From positions 252,271,575 through 252,335,574 of the forward strand of contig NC_066579.1 in assembly GCF_024323335.1 (NCBI RefSeq): a stretch of 64,000 nucleotides of DNA, given 5' to 3'. Of the stretch, positions 13,106 through 26,682 are shown piece after piece. The notes under the pieces are model-generated. The model was not told the DNA's origin. It saw nothing but the letters and a program-made list of their open reading frames with translations, and ran no database searches. The first letter of the stretch is position 1. The number at the start of each line of letters is the position of its first letter. The position numbers and the translations under genes are program-made. This DNA comes from Lathyrus oleraceus. Its lineage: Eukaryota; Streptophyta; Magnoliopsida; Fabales; Fabaceae.

Positions 13106-13726
13106 TGATTACGTTCCCATTTGATCTTATCTTCAAGTTCATCGGCTTATGATGAGAGTTGATGAAGCATGAAATGAAGAAACATAAAGATGGATTCAGA
13201 AACTTCAGAATCTTTGGTCAGAACCTTGACAGCACCAACATTCTGGCTTGAGATCTTTAGTATCTTTAGAGTCTTCAGAATCTTCATTCAGAACCTTGAT
13301 AACTTCAATCGTCTGGCTTGAGATCTTCAAAATCTTCAGCTACGTAACAAAACTTCAAAAGCTTACCATTCTTCAGAAGTTTAGTGATCAGAGTCACATC
13401 AAGAAGCATGAATTGGGAGAACATTACAGTAGTAACATAGTGTCTCCTCAGAAGCTTCTCAGTAGTGAATTAGCACAGAAGCAGAAAGATCATTGCAGCA
13501 TCAATATTGAACATCTTTCAAAACTTTTAATAGCTTGCATAGAAGCGGATTTGGAACACATTGTTCAGAAATTGATGACGTTGTACGTCATAAATTCAGA
13601 ATCGGAACTCGATATTAAAGCTACACAATAGCAAACCATTAGGGTAACAAAATTTTTCTCACATAAATACAACATTATTATCATCAAAACTCAAGGTATA
13701 ATGCAAAACTAAATCTTGTTTTAACA
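13106..13726 (-). repeat. 3' LTR of minus-strand copia, proximal half
   Basis: On the minus strand it starts TGTTAAAACAAG at 13726, one base after a PPT. It continues at 3782-3108 once Sirevirus 1 is removed. Short TTCAGAA/CTTCAGA-rich sequence fills 13195-13400. The open frame at 13248-13631 shows no recognisable protein. Confidence 0.7.
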
Positions 13727-15103
13727 ATCTCCCCCTTTTTTATGATGACAAAACATGTATTTTGATGAACAGTTTTGCACAGGGTAAGCACAGAAGAATA
13801 CATCTTACAAAAGCACACAACTCCCCCTGAGATGTATAATCCTAAGAAAAGTAAAATCATAATGAAATAATATTTCCCTAATTAACCTTTTTTGAAGTGC
13901 CAGAGTAAATTTTCATTCATGATCTGGTTTATCTTCAGAAGTTGATTAAGGTTGTCCAGAGCACTGGTTTGTTAACATCAACATTATGATAAGATTCACT
14001 TTAGAAGCTTTGTTGAGTTATTTTGAATACACTTTAGATATGGTTATCTTCTTAAAGAAACTTGACTTTCAAGTTTGATTACTATAGAGGAAACTCTTCC
14101 TCATAGCTAAATACCAACGCTACAGTTTTCAAAAAGAACTTTCAGAAGAACTTGATGCCAAGTACTCAATGTTCTAGGTTTATAACATGGATATTAAATC
14201 TTTGAAGGTTCGTGTACTTGAATCTGATTCTCAGTCATCAGCATGAAAGATTTACAAACTCAGGTAAGAGACCATTTCATCAGAAACTGGTAACTTGCAT
14301 TTTGATCTTTGAAACTTCATAAGAACTTCTGATGTTTGAATATAACCATTCTAATTCTTGAATTTAACCCTATAAATCATTTAACAAACTATTCTTCGAA
14401 GTATTTGTTAGTAAAAAGCATTATTCAATGTTTGGGTTCTTAATTAAGGAATTTAAGTATATCAAAACAACTACAAATATTCCCAATATATATGTTTCTC
14501 CCCCTTTGTCATCAATCAAAAAGACATAGACAAATATTAAAAGAAAATAATGACAAAGAAACAAAAAGAGATTTTCATTGATTATGCCATAAAGGGTAAA
14601 AAAAGATACTAACAGAAGCAATAAAAAAATAAAGGGCTATGGGTTTTGAGGAGGGAGATTATTGTTGAATCTGTTGTTGAGCGGCCATTGAAGAAGATGA
14701 AGAACAGTTGCAGAGAGGGGTGTTTTAGGTTTGAAAGATGAAAGTGTGAGAATATTGTTCCCCTAGTGTGAAAATGTGAGTGAAGTAGGTTTATATAAAA
14801 AAAAATTGCAATGATGACAAGATGGAACTACGCAGTCATATGGGGGAAGCGTAAGAGTTTAAGCTAATTCCAAGAATTGTGAAACCCAATGTGTCACGCT
14901 TTTATCACGCATGCTCAGAAAGTGGGACAACTGCCATCACTTAGAACCACATGAAATCAAACAATATGACAACCATTTAATGCTTCTGATCAGAACCTTT
15001 CTAATTCATGAAACTTTCTTACTTCAGAAAGCTCATGTTTCAGAGTCAACAAAAACATTCTCAGAATCTAATCTAGAATTCTGAAGACTTAAAATACATC
15101 TTT
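13727..15103 (-). other. 3' non-coding region of minus-strand copia with PPTs
   Basis: Read on the minus strand, polypurine tracts lie at 13728-13742 (AAAAAAGGGGGAGAT, next to the LTR), about 13821-13831 (CAGGGGGAG) and about 14499-14512 (AAAGGGGGAG). This again points to the Sirevirus group. I see no convincing ORF; an env-like gene is either absent or decayed beyond recognition. Confidence 0.65.
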
Positions 15104-16585
15104 TTATTTTGGACATAAATCCATAAATAAGTTTTTTAGAATGAAAATGAATTTATCTTCAGCAAGGAGTTTTGTAAAGATACCAGCCAATTGATGGTCT
15201 GTATCAACAAATTTTAGATGAAAAATACCCTTCTGAACATAGTCACATAAAAAGTGAGGTTTAACTTCAATATGCTTATCCCTAGAATGCAAGATAGGAT
15301 TCTTAGATAAATAAATAGCAGAAGTATTATCATAGAGAATAGGAATGTTACTCTTAGATATCTGATAATCTTCTAGCTAAATCTTCATCCAGAGTATTTG
15401 AGTGTTGCATCCAAAAGCTGCAATAAATTCGGCTTCGGCTGTTGAAAGCATGATTGTTGATTGTCTCTTGCTGGACCATGAGATCAGGTTATCTCCTAAA
15501 AATTGACAACTTCCAGAAGTACTTTTCCTTTCTATTCTATCTCCAGCATAGTCAGCATCACAATAGCCTACTAATTTATATTCACTTAATTTTTTATAAA
15601 ACAAACCAAGGTTAGTAGTACCTTTCAGATACCTAAAGATTCTCTTAACAGTAGTTAAGTGAGTTTCCCTAGGATCTGATTGGAAGCGAGCACATAAGTA
15701 GACACTGAATAAAATATCAGGTCTATAAGCGGTTAGATAAAGGAGAGGTCCTATCATACCTCTTACTTCTTACGTCTTCTTTCTCCAAAATACATGTAGG
15801 ATGCATTGGAGTTTTTGCTTGCTTACATTCTGAAAAGTTAAACTTCTTCATAAGTTCCTTTGTATATTTTCTTTGATGAATGTATGTTCCTTCTAATCGT
15901 TGATCAATCTGGATTCCCATAAAGAACTTAAGTTCTCCCATCATACTCATTTCAAATTCTGCTTGCATTGACTTAGCCAAATCCTTGCACAACGAAGCAT
16001 TAGCAGAACCAAAAATAATATCATCAACACAAATTTGCACAGCCAGAATATCATTATTAAAGGTTTTTCAAAAGAGAATTGTGTCCACTTTCCCTCTGGT
16101 AAAACTAGTTTCCAAAAGGAAGCTACTTGGTTTATCATGCCAAGCTCTGGGAGCTTATTTAAGACCATAAAATGATTTTTTCAGTTTAAAAACAAAGTCA
16201 GGATTTTGAGAGCTTTCCAAACCAAGAGGTTGATGCACATATACTTCTTCATAAATATATCCATTTAAGAATGCACTCTTAACATCCATCTGATAAAGAA
16301 TGATGTTATGATTGACTGTAAACAAAATTAAAAGACGAATAGACTCTAACTTGGCAACTGGAGCAAAGGTTTTTGTATAGTCTATATCTTCTTGCTGACT
16401 ATAACCTTGTGCTACCAGTCGAACCTTGTTTTTGACAACCTCACCTTTCTCATTTAACTTGTTTCTGAAGACGTGTCTAGTTCAAATGACATGGAAACCC
16501 TTTAGTTTCTGAACAAGATCCCAGACGTCGTTTCTGGTGAACTAATTCATTTCTTCTTGCATATCCAGAATCCATTCATTATTTA
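15104..16585 (-). pseudogene. Minus-strand copia RT and RNase H remnant
   Basis: Reading leftward on the minus strand: the start of RT near 16585 (a block resembling the MQEEMNQF region, then the FYGLKxAPRAWH block near 16160); the RT active site, here ICVDDIIFG, where most copia RTs have YVDD (about 16030); the GELKFFMGIQ region; RNase H with YLTAYRPD, YCDADYAGD and STAEAEFIAA (15757-15400); and the domain end LAGIFTKLLAEDKF (about 15180). Frameshifts near 16040, 15740 and 15370 and internal stops break it. The YCDADYAGDRIERKSTSG style is common in legume Sireviruses. The integrase and gag parts are missing, because the element is cut at about 16585 by an Ogre LTR. Confidence 0.88.
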
Positions 16586-19500
16586 AGACCCCAATTTTGA
16601 CCCTAAGATCCCTCATGTTATTCTCATCATATGCATTAGCATTGGGATCACACCTTGGCATCCTCCTTACCCCTCATTCATTGGGTTTGCATTGGGAGAG
16701 ATCACCAAGCACCGTGTGATTGTATCATACTTTGTTTTGCTTTATTTACTAACCAAAATACCAAAAATATGTCATTGTATAATTTAACTTCTTTTGTAGG
16801 TAGTGTGCATGCTCACCTATGCTCTATCAAGCTCATATATAGGGTTTGAGGCCCTTAATGCAATGAGCACAATCAAGAAATGGTTTACATTGGCTCTAAT
16901 TATCATATATGGATCCCCATGATCTTCACATGTTATTTTGATCAAGAAATCATCAAGAGTTTGGAGTTTGTTTACCTTGGAAACCCTAATTCGTCTGGGT
17001 ATCTTGTGGACTTCTTCAACACGTTTCTTCAACAATTGATCCAATATTTCAAGGTATACTTCACATTTCATCTTATTATGCATATATGATCCTCCATGAG
17101 TCCTAAAAGTCAAGATAATATCAAGCTAGCAAGTTGGTTCATGATGGTTGACGAGAGGAATTCAATTGGTCAAAATTGGGGTTCCCTAGACCTTATCTCC
17201 TACAATGTTTATCATATGAAAATGATTCCAAGATAGAAGTTACAATAAATGACATTAAAAACAACTTTCATGTTGAGGTCAAGAGCTAGTTTTTCTTGGA
17301 AAGTCATTTTTTATGGTTAAAGATTATAGGTCATTTTGTCTAAACCCTAGTTTGGAGGTCAACTTCCCAAGATCATAACTTGCTCAATTTTTATGAGATG
17401 AAATCAATTCAAATTGAATGATCAAATTCAAGATGTCTACTTAAAATTTAATTTTTTGAGGAAGTTAAAATTCAACTTTCAAATACATGTGATAAGAGGA
17501 AACATTATAGGTCATTTTGGGCCAATACCATTGAACAAGTGATTTTCCTCAACTTCTAAAATGCATAACTCCTTCATGCTAAATCCAAATAAGGTCCAAT
17601 TTATGACCAAATTGAAGGTATTTTAAAGAGCTACAACGTTTATGAAGGAATGTTTCTCATTTGAAGTCCATAGAAAAAGTTAATCAAGGTGGAAGAAGTA
17701 AACATATGGCTTGATACTTAGAATTTTTTTTGATATGTTTGATTTTCAAAACTTCCACCTCAAAACTCATCATGATCCTAGCTTCAAATGAAAATATGTT
17801 CAAAATGAAAGTTGTTCCTCTTGATATAACCTTTTCGAAAAGTCCATATTCATCTCATTTGGACAAAATATGAATGACTTGCGCATGGCATAAAGTTAAA
17901 GGACCATTTGGATAATTTGAAGTTCCACTTTTCATACACGATTGCATGGCTTTTCAACATGATTTTAGCATTGCTTACACATAATTTTGGACCTAAGTGC
18001 ATCATTGGATGGGCCTATCGCACGCCCATGCAAGCATGCAAGTGAAATTTCCAACTTTAGCCAAAAATGGAAGTGTGCAATTTTTTCTTTAAATTCATGT
18101 CCTCTTTTTTCATTTTGGTGATGGTTGAAGGTGGACCAGTCCGGTGAGGTCCACCGGAGAAGAAGGCCGGAGCTCTGGCTCCGGCGATGTGTTGGCACGC
18201 TTCTGAACCACATGATTCTTTCAAATTGTTTTAATCTCACTCGTTGGTTGTAATTACCATCTCTGCTGCGTTGTTGACTAATGACCTTGTAGAACGCGCG
18301 CTTGAAGCCACTTGATCTGCCACCTCAATTAATAAGGGAGATCAAGTGGTCCACATTTTTTTTATTTTTTTATTTTCTCTTTTAATTGCTTTATTTTCAT
18401 TAATTCATATTAATTTTAATATTGATCCAAAAAAAATGGGACTTTCACCAAAAAAATTCAAATATTTTTCGCTTTCATTTTCTGAATTAAAATAATTTTT
18501 TGGACCAGTATTAATATTTTTCATGATTTAATTGTTTTTGTGCATATTTTTAATTGTTTAAAAATACTTTTAAGGTTCCAAAAATTATGAAATATGTTGT
18601 CCAAGGTCCTTTGACCTTCATTGACCTAGGATAAATCTATTGACAATTTATTTGGTGTTTTGGAGAGATTTTAGGTTTTTGATTAAACATATTTTAATTT
18701 AATATATTTTTAATTGATTTTAATTTGTTTAATTGTGAATAAATTATGGTGAGCTATTTTTATTAACTTGTTGAGTTTGACTATGTTGTTTGGGCCTTGG
18801 TCAAGGTTGATTTGACTTTGTTGGATTAAAATCATTGGATTTAGGGGATTGATGGAATGTACATTTCATCTCCCAAAATGAATGAATGATTTTAATTTGA
18901 TAAAATCCTTCTCTTGCCCAATTTGTGTTTGTCCCATTTCCCATCCCTCTTCATCTTCAATCCCCTTCTATCTCATTCATTCCATTGACCTATGATATCT
19001 TTATATCCTAAGGCTAATTGGTTGATAAACCAATACAAGTATGGATAAGATTAGGTCTATCCTTTTTCCATTTTCTTTTAAGTGTGGTATTTTTTAGGAG
19101 TATGGTTCATTATACCATATCTCTAACATGCATTAACACTAAAATTTCTATTGCCCGGCCTCAGATAGTTGTAACTTCTACATAAGTCCAATTACGATTG
19201 CTTAACATAGCCCTAAATTTTGACCCAAAAGCATAGCATTCTAGTAAGTGAGATTGTAAGTCTCCTCCCTTTCATGGTATTGTATGGAAACTTGGCCTTT
19301 TTTCCTTCCTTTGGAAGATGTTTTGGTTCAAGGATCCATGCTTGTAAATAGAGGGTTGAGTGTTCTCCAAATAATGACTTAAACAATTAAAAAGTAAAAA
19401 CAATACTAACATCTAATCAACTAACATTTGACTAATTTTTAACTTCAAGTCATTTACCTTATGCACTTTAAATTCAAGCGATTTATCATTTGTCATTATA

Positions 19501-20814
19501 CATCTCATTTAACTTGTTTATTTTAATGCCATTTTTACTTTTCTCACTTGAGCCATATGCTGTTAATATATTGTGATTGTATATACTTATCTTGTACCTT
19601 GTTTGTGCTTGTTGTCTTAGGACTTTAATGTACATAATAATAAAAAAACCCCTAAAAAATGTTTGTGTGTACTGTTGGATTTGATATGAGACTTGGACTT
19701 AGAATTAGGCAACACTCCCTATGCAAAAGGACTTGGCCAATGCCAACTTTTCTGAAGCCAAGCCATTGTGAATTGAACTTTCATTTGATGCAAGTATTGA
19801 GATCCCTTTTGAATTCATCTGCTACATAGTCTTGATGAAAATGTTACTTTGAACCTGTGTCTAATGTCTATTTCTGAGCCATTCAAGGAGTATGTCATCT
19901 GATACATAGGGAAGATTATGAAGAAGACTATGGAGTTGTTAGCTTTGATATGGCTATCTCTATTTGATGCCTTGTTCTTCATCTTGCTACTTTCTTATTG
20001 ATATTGCTTGATTTTAAAGTCCAAGGGAAAGTGGGTTTTCTATATGACATTCTTGCCTGTTGGATTGCATCGCATCAGTTAGATCTTTTCAACTCTTAAC
20101 TTTTAAATTCATGCTTAGGATTAGTCTCTTCATCTCCTTCCACTTCTTAAATTTCAAATCTCTCCCCTCTTTCAAAATCTTCTTTGCTTATGTTTTTCTT
20201 TTAAAACTTATACTTTATTGCAAATTAGAAACTTTGGCCTTATGGCATTGCATTTTTGAACTCTTTTTCTTAATCAAACTTGTAAATAAACTTAACCATA
20301 CTTAACTTAAAATTTCAAAAGATAAAAATAACTAACACTCATTCAAACTCTTTTAGGCCTTTTGTGCCTCTTCTAAACTTAAACTTTTGTTAAAAGCAAT
20401 CAACTCACTTTGAAATTGATACCACGAACTACGAGGTTTTGATCCCTCATTTTATGTTGGTACGTACGCACAAGTCCGAAGGTCTTGTCAAACACAAAAT
20501 ATAATTAATGAATTCTTTTTCTCACACTATATTTATTGCAAATATCATTTTATACTAAAACACATGTACACACAAAAAAGGGCTCCCTAGGAGTACCTAG
20601 GATCTTTTGGGTGCTAACACCTTCCCTATGTGTAACCAACCCCCTTACCTGTAATCTCTGGCATTTTATTAGTTTTGATTTGAAAACTTCTCATCTTTGG
20701 GTTTTGTTCTTACTTTTCCCTTTTCCTTTGGAAACAATAAAAGCGCGGTGGCGACTCTGGTTTTATTGACGTTAAGTTTATCCATAGCTTAATGGTCATG
20801 AATTTAACGCTACA
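16586..20814 (+). repeat. 5' LTR of Ogre 1
   Basis: AT-rich sequence with no convincing gene. The left edge, CCCCAATTTTGACCCTAAG, resembles legume Ogre LTR starts but lacks a clear TG, so a few bases may be lost. The right end is ...AACGCTACA, ten bases before the PBS. A decoy TGGCGACTCTGG lies in U5 at 20749-20760. Open frames at 16655, 16817, 17965 and 20060 show no family features. Confidence 0.8.
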
Positions 20815-20823
20815 AAAATTAAG

Positions 20824-20840
20824 TGGCGACTCTGACGGGA
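20824..20840 (+). other. Ogre 1 primer binding site, decayed
   Basis: TGGCGACTCTGACGGGA matches the complement of a plant tRNA-Arg 3' end over its first eleven or so bases, with changes after that. The better-kept copy of this PBS is at 41469-41487. Confidence 0.75.
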
Positions 20841-21661
20841 AGTAGTCCTCAGTGGGTTTAGCCTACTCTTTTATGTGTATGTAACTGTATATTTGATGTT
20901 TGTATATTTGTGTGTATGATATAATCTTCTTGTTGTGCTTGGTGATCTCTGAGTGGTGAGATAAGTTCTAACCCGAACTTGAGTGCAATTAAGATAGGAC
21001 GATGGTGTAGTCATGTTCGACTTGTGTGGAGTAGTCCTTAACAAGTTGGCTTGACACCCATCTACTCAGTGGAGAGCCTTTTGGAGCTATTGATGTCACA
21101 CAAGTTATTTGTGGTTAGGCATTACTTTCTCTGATATGGGGTCCGGGAAGCTGAGTATTGTAAAACATTTAACCCAACTTGGCCTATTTAGAATGTAGTG
21201 TGAAGACTGTTTAAGTGTAGACTTGATAACAGTTGTTACGCGATACTACACTCAGACGAGTTTCTCTTGAGAATATTATGGGTTGATGAGTCAGTCATCC
21301 TAACCTATAATATCTGATAGATGGAATTAAGACTCTGGGAACTTTTTAGAAAACTCCTTTGGGATGGTTCTTAACCGGACTTCATGCTCGTGACTCACAA
21401 CAAACCCTTGATTCTTGCTTGGTTCAATCAATACTTGTCAATATCAATGGAACTTGGGTGTTGATAAGGTGAAAACCATAATCCACCAAAATGGATGATT
21501 GATCTTGACAATGACTTATTTCATCCCTTGACCTTTGTTTGCCTTGTGCGTGATCCCTTACTTGTGATTGTTGCATTCATGCATTCACGCGCATTATAAC
21601 ATTCATCACACGAAAAATAACTTCAAGAAACTGAGGTTTTATTTGCAAATATTTTCAGACC
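20841..21661 (+). other. 5' leader of Ogre 1
   Basis: Non-coding sequence between the PBS and ORF1. I see no gene, repeat or regulatory motif worth naming. Confidence 0.6.
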
Positions 21662-23171
21662 ATGGATTATGGACGAAGGAACACTAAGAAGTACAGTTTC
21701 AGATGTCCTGATTTAAAAGAGCTAAGGAAGCTATCATCTTTTGTATCATATCCCTTGGACTTCAAACAACTTCATGGGAAGCTTCTATATGTGTTATCTG
21801 CTGATGTGGTCGAAGGACTTTTGAGTGCATTGGTTCAGTTTTATGACCCTCTCTACCGTTGCTTCACTTTTCCTGATTATCAGCTTGTGCCTACATTAGA
21901 GGAGTATGCCCATCTCTTGGGAATACTTGTTTCTAACAAAGTGCCATTTAGTGGATTGGAGGATTCCCATATCTCATATTATAGCTGAAGCTCTTCACTT
22001 GAAGAAGTCTGAGATTGAGGCTCATTGGGTGAAGAAAGGAGGAATATTTGGGTTGACTTCTGAGTTCCTCATTGGGAAAGCTACTGCCTTTTCTCAAGCC
22101 GGTAGTATGGATGCTTTCGAAGGTATCTTTGTGTTGCTCATCTATGGCTTGGCTTTGTTCCCTAACATTAACAATTTTGTTGATGTTAACACCATTAGAA
22201 TCTTCTTAATAGGGAATCCCGTGCCTACTTTGTTGGGTGATATGTACTTCTCTTTGCATTTGAGCAATTCTAAAGGTGGTGGGACTATTGTGTGTTGTGT
22301 TCTTCTTCTGTACAAGTGGTTTATTTCACACTTGCCTCAAACACCTGCTTTTATGGAGAACAAACAATGTCTACGGTGGTCTTAGAGACTTATGTCTCTC
22401 ACTAATGATGATATAGTTTGGTATGATTCTTCATTGGGTAGCCTGGAGATTATTGATAGTTGTGGTGAATTCTCTAATGTGCCTCTCATTGGTACACAAA
22501 GAGGAATTAACTACAACCCTGCTTTGGCTCGTCGTCAACTTGGGTTGCCCTTGAGAGACAAGCCTAATAACACTCAATTAGAAGGTCTTTTCTATCAAGA
22601 GGGTAAAGATCCCCAACTTTTGAAGCAGAAGATTGTGCATGCTTGGCATAATGTGCATAGGAAAGGAAAATTTGAGCTTGGTCCGTGCAACTGTGTAGCT
22701 TTGGAACCTTACCTTCTTTGGGTGAAGAAGAGAGCTTTGGAGTTTAAGATGTTGTATGCCTGTGAGAGACCTATGTCTATGGTTGTGGTTGAGCCATTAA
22801 CTCTCCCTAACCAGGATGTAGAGGAGTTGGAAGACGCACTCGCCAGGATGAAGCAAGAGAAAGATTAGTCGGAAGAGCAGTTCCATGCTTTGAGCAGAAA
22901 GCATGAGGAGTTGTAGCTTGAGTGTAAGGATAAAGATGCACTTATTGAACTTCTTGAAGACCGAGCATTGAAGAGACAGAGAGAGCCAGAGGGTCCATAT
23001 TCCTCTAGAATGCCTCAGCCTTCTGGTGCTTGGAAGAAGATAGTTGATCAGCTTGTCCTCGAGAAGGCTCAGATGAAGACTTTTTTTGAGTCCGAGATTC
23101 GACGCGTCCGAAGGAAGTATGTGCCTGCAGCCAGATCATCTGACATTGTTGTTAGGGGATCCTTAGGATGA
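21662..23171 (+). pseudogene. Ogre ORF1 (DUF7745-like), upstream of gag
   Basis: About 500 codons from ATG 21662. The start (LSSFVSYPLDF, then FYDPLYRCFTFPDYQLVPTL) and the middle (PVPTLLGDMYFSLH, SCGEFSNVPLIGTQRGINYN) match the conserved ORF1 of legume Ogre elements, placed between the PBS and gag as expected. The protein's function is unknown. The C-terminal part is charged and coiled-coil-like. It is broken by a frameshift near 21970 and stops at 22383, 22866 and 22915; the first and third fit Gln codons (CAG to TAG). Similarity to aminotransferase-like plant mobile-domain proteins has been noted for this family, but no active site can be read here. Confidence 0.85.
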
Positions 23172-23471
23172 GTAGTTTCCTTTTCTCTTGTATTTGTACT
23201 TTGGTTTCTGAAAATGTACTCAGTGTAATCCTTCCAAATTATATGGATAAAAGAGAATTTTTATGGTCAATCAAATTGTTCCAATTGTTATTATTATATA
23301 TTTGCAAATAAAATAGTATGTTCCATGAAAATAAAAACAATCAAAATATCGCATTTCATGCATCATTTGCATAACAGGTCTTTCTTTTGCCAAATGTCTT
23401 ATTGGTTATTATTTTGTGCTTCAGCCAAGCTGAATCATCGATACAATACTCGCGCAAATCATCCGAGAATC
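23172..23471 (+). other. Spacer between ORF1 and gag
   Basis: AT-rich spacer. An open frame at 23325 runs into gag, but its first part shows no conserved sequence. I place the gag start at ATG 23472. Confidence 0.5.
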
Positions 23472-25003
23472 ATGGAACACTTGGAACAAGAGAACCAAGA
23501 GTTGAAGGACGAGATTGCCCGCTTGACTGCCATGATGGAGTCTGTTCTAGCTGCTTAAAGTCAGTCTTCTCCAACGCCTGTAACTCCTTCTCCTCAAAGG
23601 ACTGTCATTTCAGAGGTTGCTACTTCAACCGTGCCTGCCACTCATGTTGCGCCTACTATGCTTGTCGGATTCCCGTGGGGATGCCTCCGAACTTTGTGCC
23701 CGAAGGGTTCACACCTACTTTTGCTTCCATGTCGGCATCTAGCCCGGTCATGTCTGTGCTGCCTTCAGTTGTTCACACTCTACCTCGGGTTGAGGACACC
23801 ATCTACCATTCTGAGCCGTCTGAGGGTTCATATGTTTATGAGAAGATGGATGAGATGAAAGACCAATTCCTTGAGCTGCAAAAGGAGTTAAAAACCTTGA
23901 GGGGAAAAGATTTGTTTGGTAAGAGTGCTACTGAGCTCTGCCTAGTGCCAAATGTCCAGATCCCAATGAAGTTCAAAGTCCCTGACTTTGAAATACATGT
24001 CGACTTAGGAAAATGTCGATGCAAACTGATAATGATTAGTTATTGATTCACTACTTCTAGGACAGTCTGACTGGTGCCGCTCTGAGGTGGTACATGGGAT
24101 TAGATAGTGCAAGTGTTCGCATATTTAATGATTTGGGTGAAGGCTTTGTGAAGCAGTACAAGTAGAACGTTGATATGGCACCAGATAGGGACCAGCCGAG
24201 GTTGATGTCTTAGAAGGACAAAGAGACGTTTAAAGAGTATGCCTAGAGGTGGAGAGAGCTTGCCGCTTAGAATAACTCTCCGTTGGAAGAGAAAGAGATG
24301 ACCAAGATTTTCCTTAAGACCCTCAGTTTGTTTTATTACGAACGGATGATTGCTAGTGCCCCCAATGACTTTACCGAAATGGTAAACATGGGGATGAGGT
24401 TAGAAGAAGGTGTCTGTTAGGGACATTTGTCTAAGGAAGAGGTGTCGTCAAGCAAGAAGTATGGTAACAGTTTCTCCAGGAAGAAAGAAGGTGAAACCAA
24501 GGCAGTGTCAGCAGGGAGGCAAGGGAGGCCTCATGCTAGAAGGAATCCGCAACCGCATCAACATCATCGTCAAGTATCATCCGTTATTCCAGTATTTTCC
24601 AATAATCAAGCAGCGCCAATTCAACAACAGCAACATCAACAACAATCGCAACAACGAACAAACAACTACAACAACAACACCAATAATAATCAACAACAAC
24701 AACAGAACTTTGAGAGGAAGAAGGTCTCTTTGGACCCTATTCCTATGTCATATGTTGAGTTATATTCGTATTTGGTTCTCAAGAACCTACTCCAACTAAT
24801 AAATCTGCCACAAATTCCAGAACCACTTCCATGATGGTATAAGCCAGAACTCCGTTGTGGCTTTCATCAAGGGGCTCCTGGTCATGATATCGAGAACTGC
24901 TACCCGTTGAAATACGAGTTCCAAAAGCTAGTAAATAGTGGAAGGGTGTCCTTTGAGGACCGTGTGCCGAATGTTAAAGCAAACCCATTGCTTGCTCATG
25001 GTA
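23472..25003 (+). pseudogene. Ogre 1 gag
   Basis: It starts with a coiled-coil segment (LEQENQELKDEIARL), then a Pro/Thr/Ser-rich linker, the capsid region (QIPMKFKVPDF; DSLTGAALRWYMGLD; EKEMTKIFLKTL), a basic and then Gln/Asn-rich stretch (24590-24715) and a zinc-binding-like segment CGFHQGAPGHDIENC (about 24855). Frameshifts occur near 23676, 24000 and 24420, and TAG stops fall at about 24058, 24165, 24211, 24244 and 24269, most at expected Gln positions. A few codons after KFKVPDF appear deleted. The protein would package Ogre RNA in the intact element. Confidence 0.85.
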
Positions 25004-26682
25004 ATCCCCTTGTTAGTATGCTAGATGGTTATCCAGGAAGCCGTGTTTGATGTGCGACGTATCTGTCGATCCTTGGTTGAGATGCATAAGACCCTGTGCA
25101 TGATTAGTGATTGTGAACACGACCACGAAAGTTATGCAATTTGCAGTGTGAACCCCTGTGGGTGTTCGGTTGTCAAGAGAGATAACCAAAGGTTGATGGA
25201 CGAGAATGTGATTCAGATTCAACAATCCAGAGATATAGATGATGTCAACGTGATAATGCCAGTGTTTAAGACCCCTGAGCGGGTGGTAATTCAGTTCGAT
25301 AGCAGCAGTAGTATTAGCGTTAATAGATCGGTATCACCGTTAGTGATACGGTTAGTGGGCCCAGTCCCGTATGCATTTGATAGAGCTATTCCATATTAAT
25401 ATAATGCAACAATGGTGGATAATGGTCAAGAGGTCCCGTTGCCTACGACTAATTATGTTGTGAATATTACCGATATAGCGAAGGTGACCCGTAGTGGTTA
25501 TGTGTTTGGTCCTGTTTTCCCGAATGATATAGAGGATGTTGGTAAGAAGGTTGAAGTGCTTGTAGCAAGTCCGGTTAGTGCTCCTGCGTTTCAGTCTGGT
25601 GAATCCACTAAGATAAAGCCTAACGACGATGATGAGGTACTTCGTTTGATTAAGAAAAGTGAATTTAATGTGGTGGAGCAGCTGCTCGAAACTCCTTCCA
25701 ATATTTTCGTGTTGTCTCTGCTCATGAATTCAGAAGCGCACAGAGAAGCACTACAAAGAGTGTTGGAGCAAGCCTATGTGGAGCATGATGTGACTGTGGA
25801 TCAGTTTGACCATATTGTTGCCAACATTACTTCTTACAACAATCTGAGTTTTTGTGACGAAGAACTTCCCGAGGAAGGTAGAAATCACAATCTGGCACTA
25901 CATATTTGAATGAACTGCAAGGAGGATGCGATGTCCAATGTGTTGGTTGATACCAATTCTTCATTGAATGTACTCCTGAAGTCAATTATGTCTAGATTGT
26001 CGTATCAAGGAGCCCCGATGAGATACAGTGGCATGATCGTCAAAGCTTTTGATGGTTCTCGCAAGACTGTTATTGGTGAGATGGACCTTCTAGTGAAGAT
26101 AGGTCCGAGTGATTTCTAAATTACTTTTCAGATAATGGATATCCCCTTGGCCTATAGTTGCTTGTTAGGAAGGCCATGGATACATGAGGCATGAGCTGTG
26201 ACGTCCACTCTGCATCAGAAGTTGAAGTTCGTGAAGAATGGAAAGCTTGTCATTGTGGGTGGAGAGAAAGCGTTGTTGGTGAGTCATATGTCGTCTTTCT
26301 CATATGTGGAAGCTAAGGATGAGATTGGAACCCCATTCCAAGCTCTATCTATTGTTGAAGAAAAGAGATTTGGGGCACTTATTTCCTCTTTTAAAGGCGC
26401 TCAGAAGATTGTTGAAGATGGTAGTTCTGATCAGTGGAGCCGGATGGTAGAGGTCTCCGAGAACAAGAACATAGCCGGTTTGGGTTTCAAGCAAGGGAAG
26501 ATTGTTGTCATAGATGAAGATGTGCAACCTAGTTTCCATAGCGGGGGGTTCATTCATGGTAATGAACAACACTCAGCTGCAGTGATTAAGGATAATGAAG
26601 ATGAAGACTGCACCAATTTTGTGATGCATGGAAAAGCTTGCAACAGTTGGATCGCTATCGATGTTCCTGTTCATCGCTCTAA
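25004..26682 (+). pseudogene. Ogre 1 protease region (exon before intron)
   Basis: One frame runs from 25025 to 26682 with stops at 25397, 25907 and 26117. The first 900 bases encode the variable Ogre linker, including GYVFGPVFPND. The aspartic protease core is at about 25930-26120: VLVDTNSSLNVL, where family members have DTG, so the active-site Gly is replaced by Asn. The family's ILGRPWIH-like block survives as LLGRPWIHEA near 26165. The frame reaches the intron donor at 26683 in codon phase 2. The Gly change alone would be expected to kill the enzyme. Confidence 0.82.

Noticed and set aside
13248..13631. 127-codon plus-strand ORF
   Set aside because: It lies in the proximal half of a minus-strand LTR and shows no conserved features; composition reflects CTTCAGA-rich repeats.
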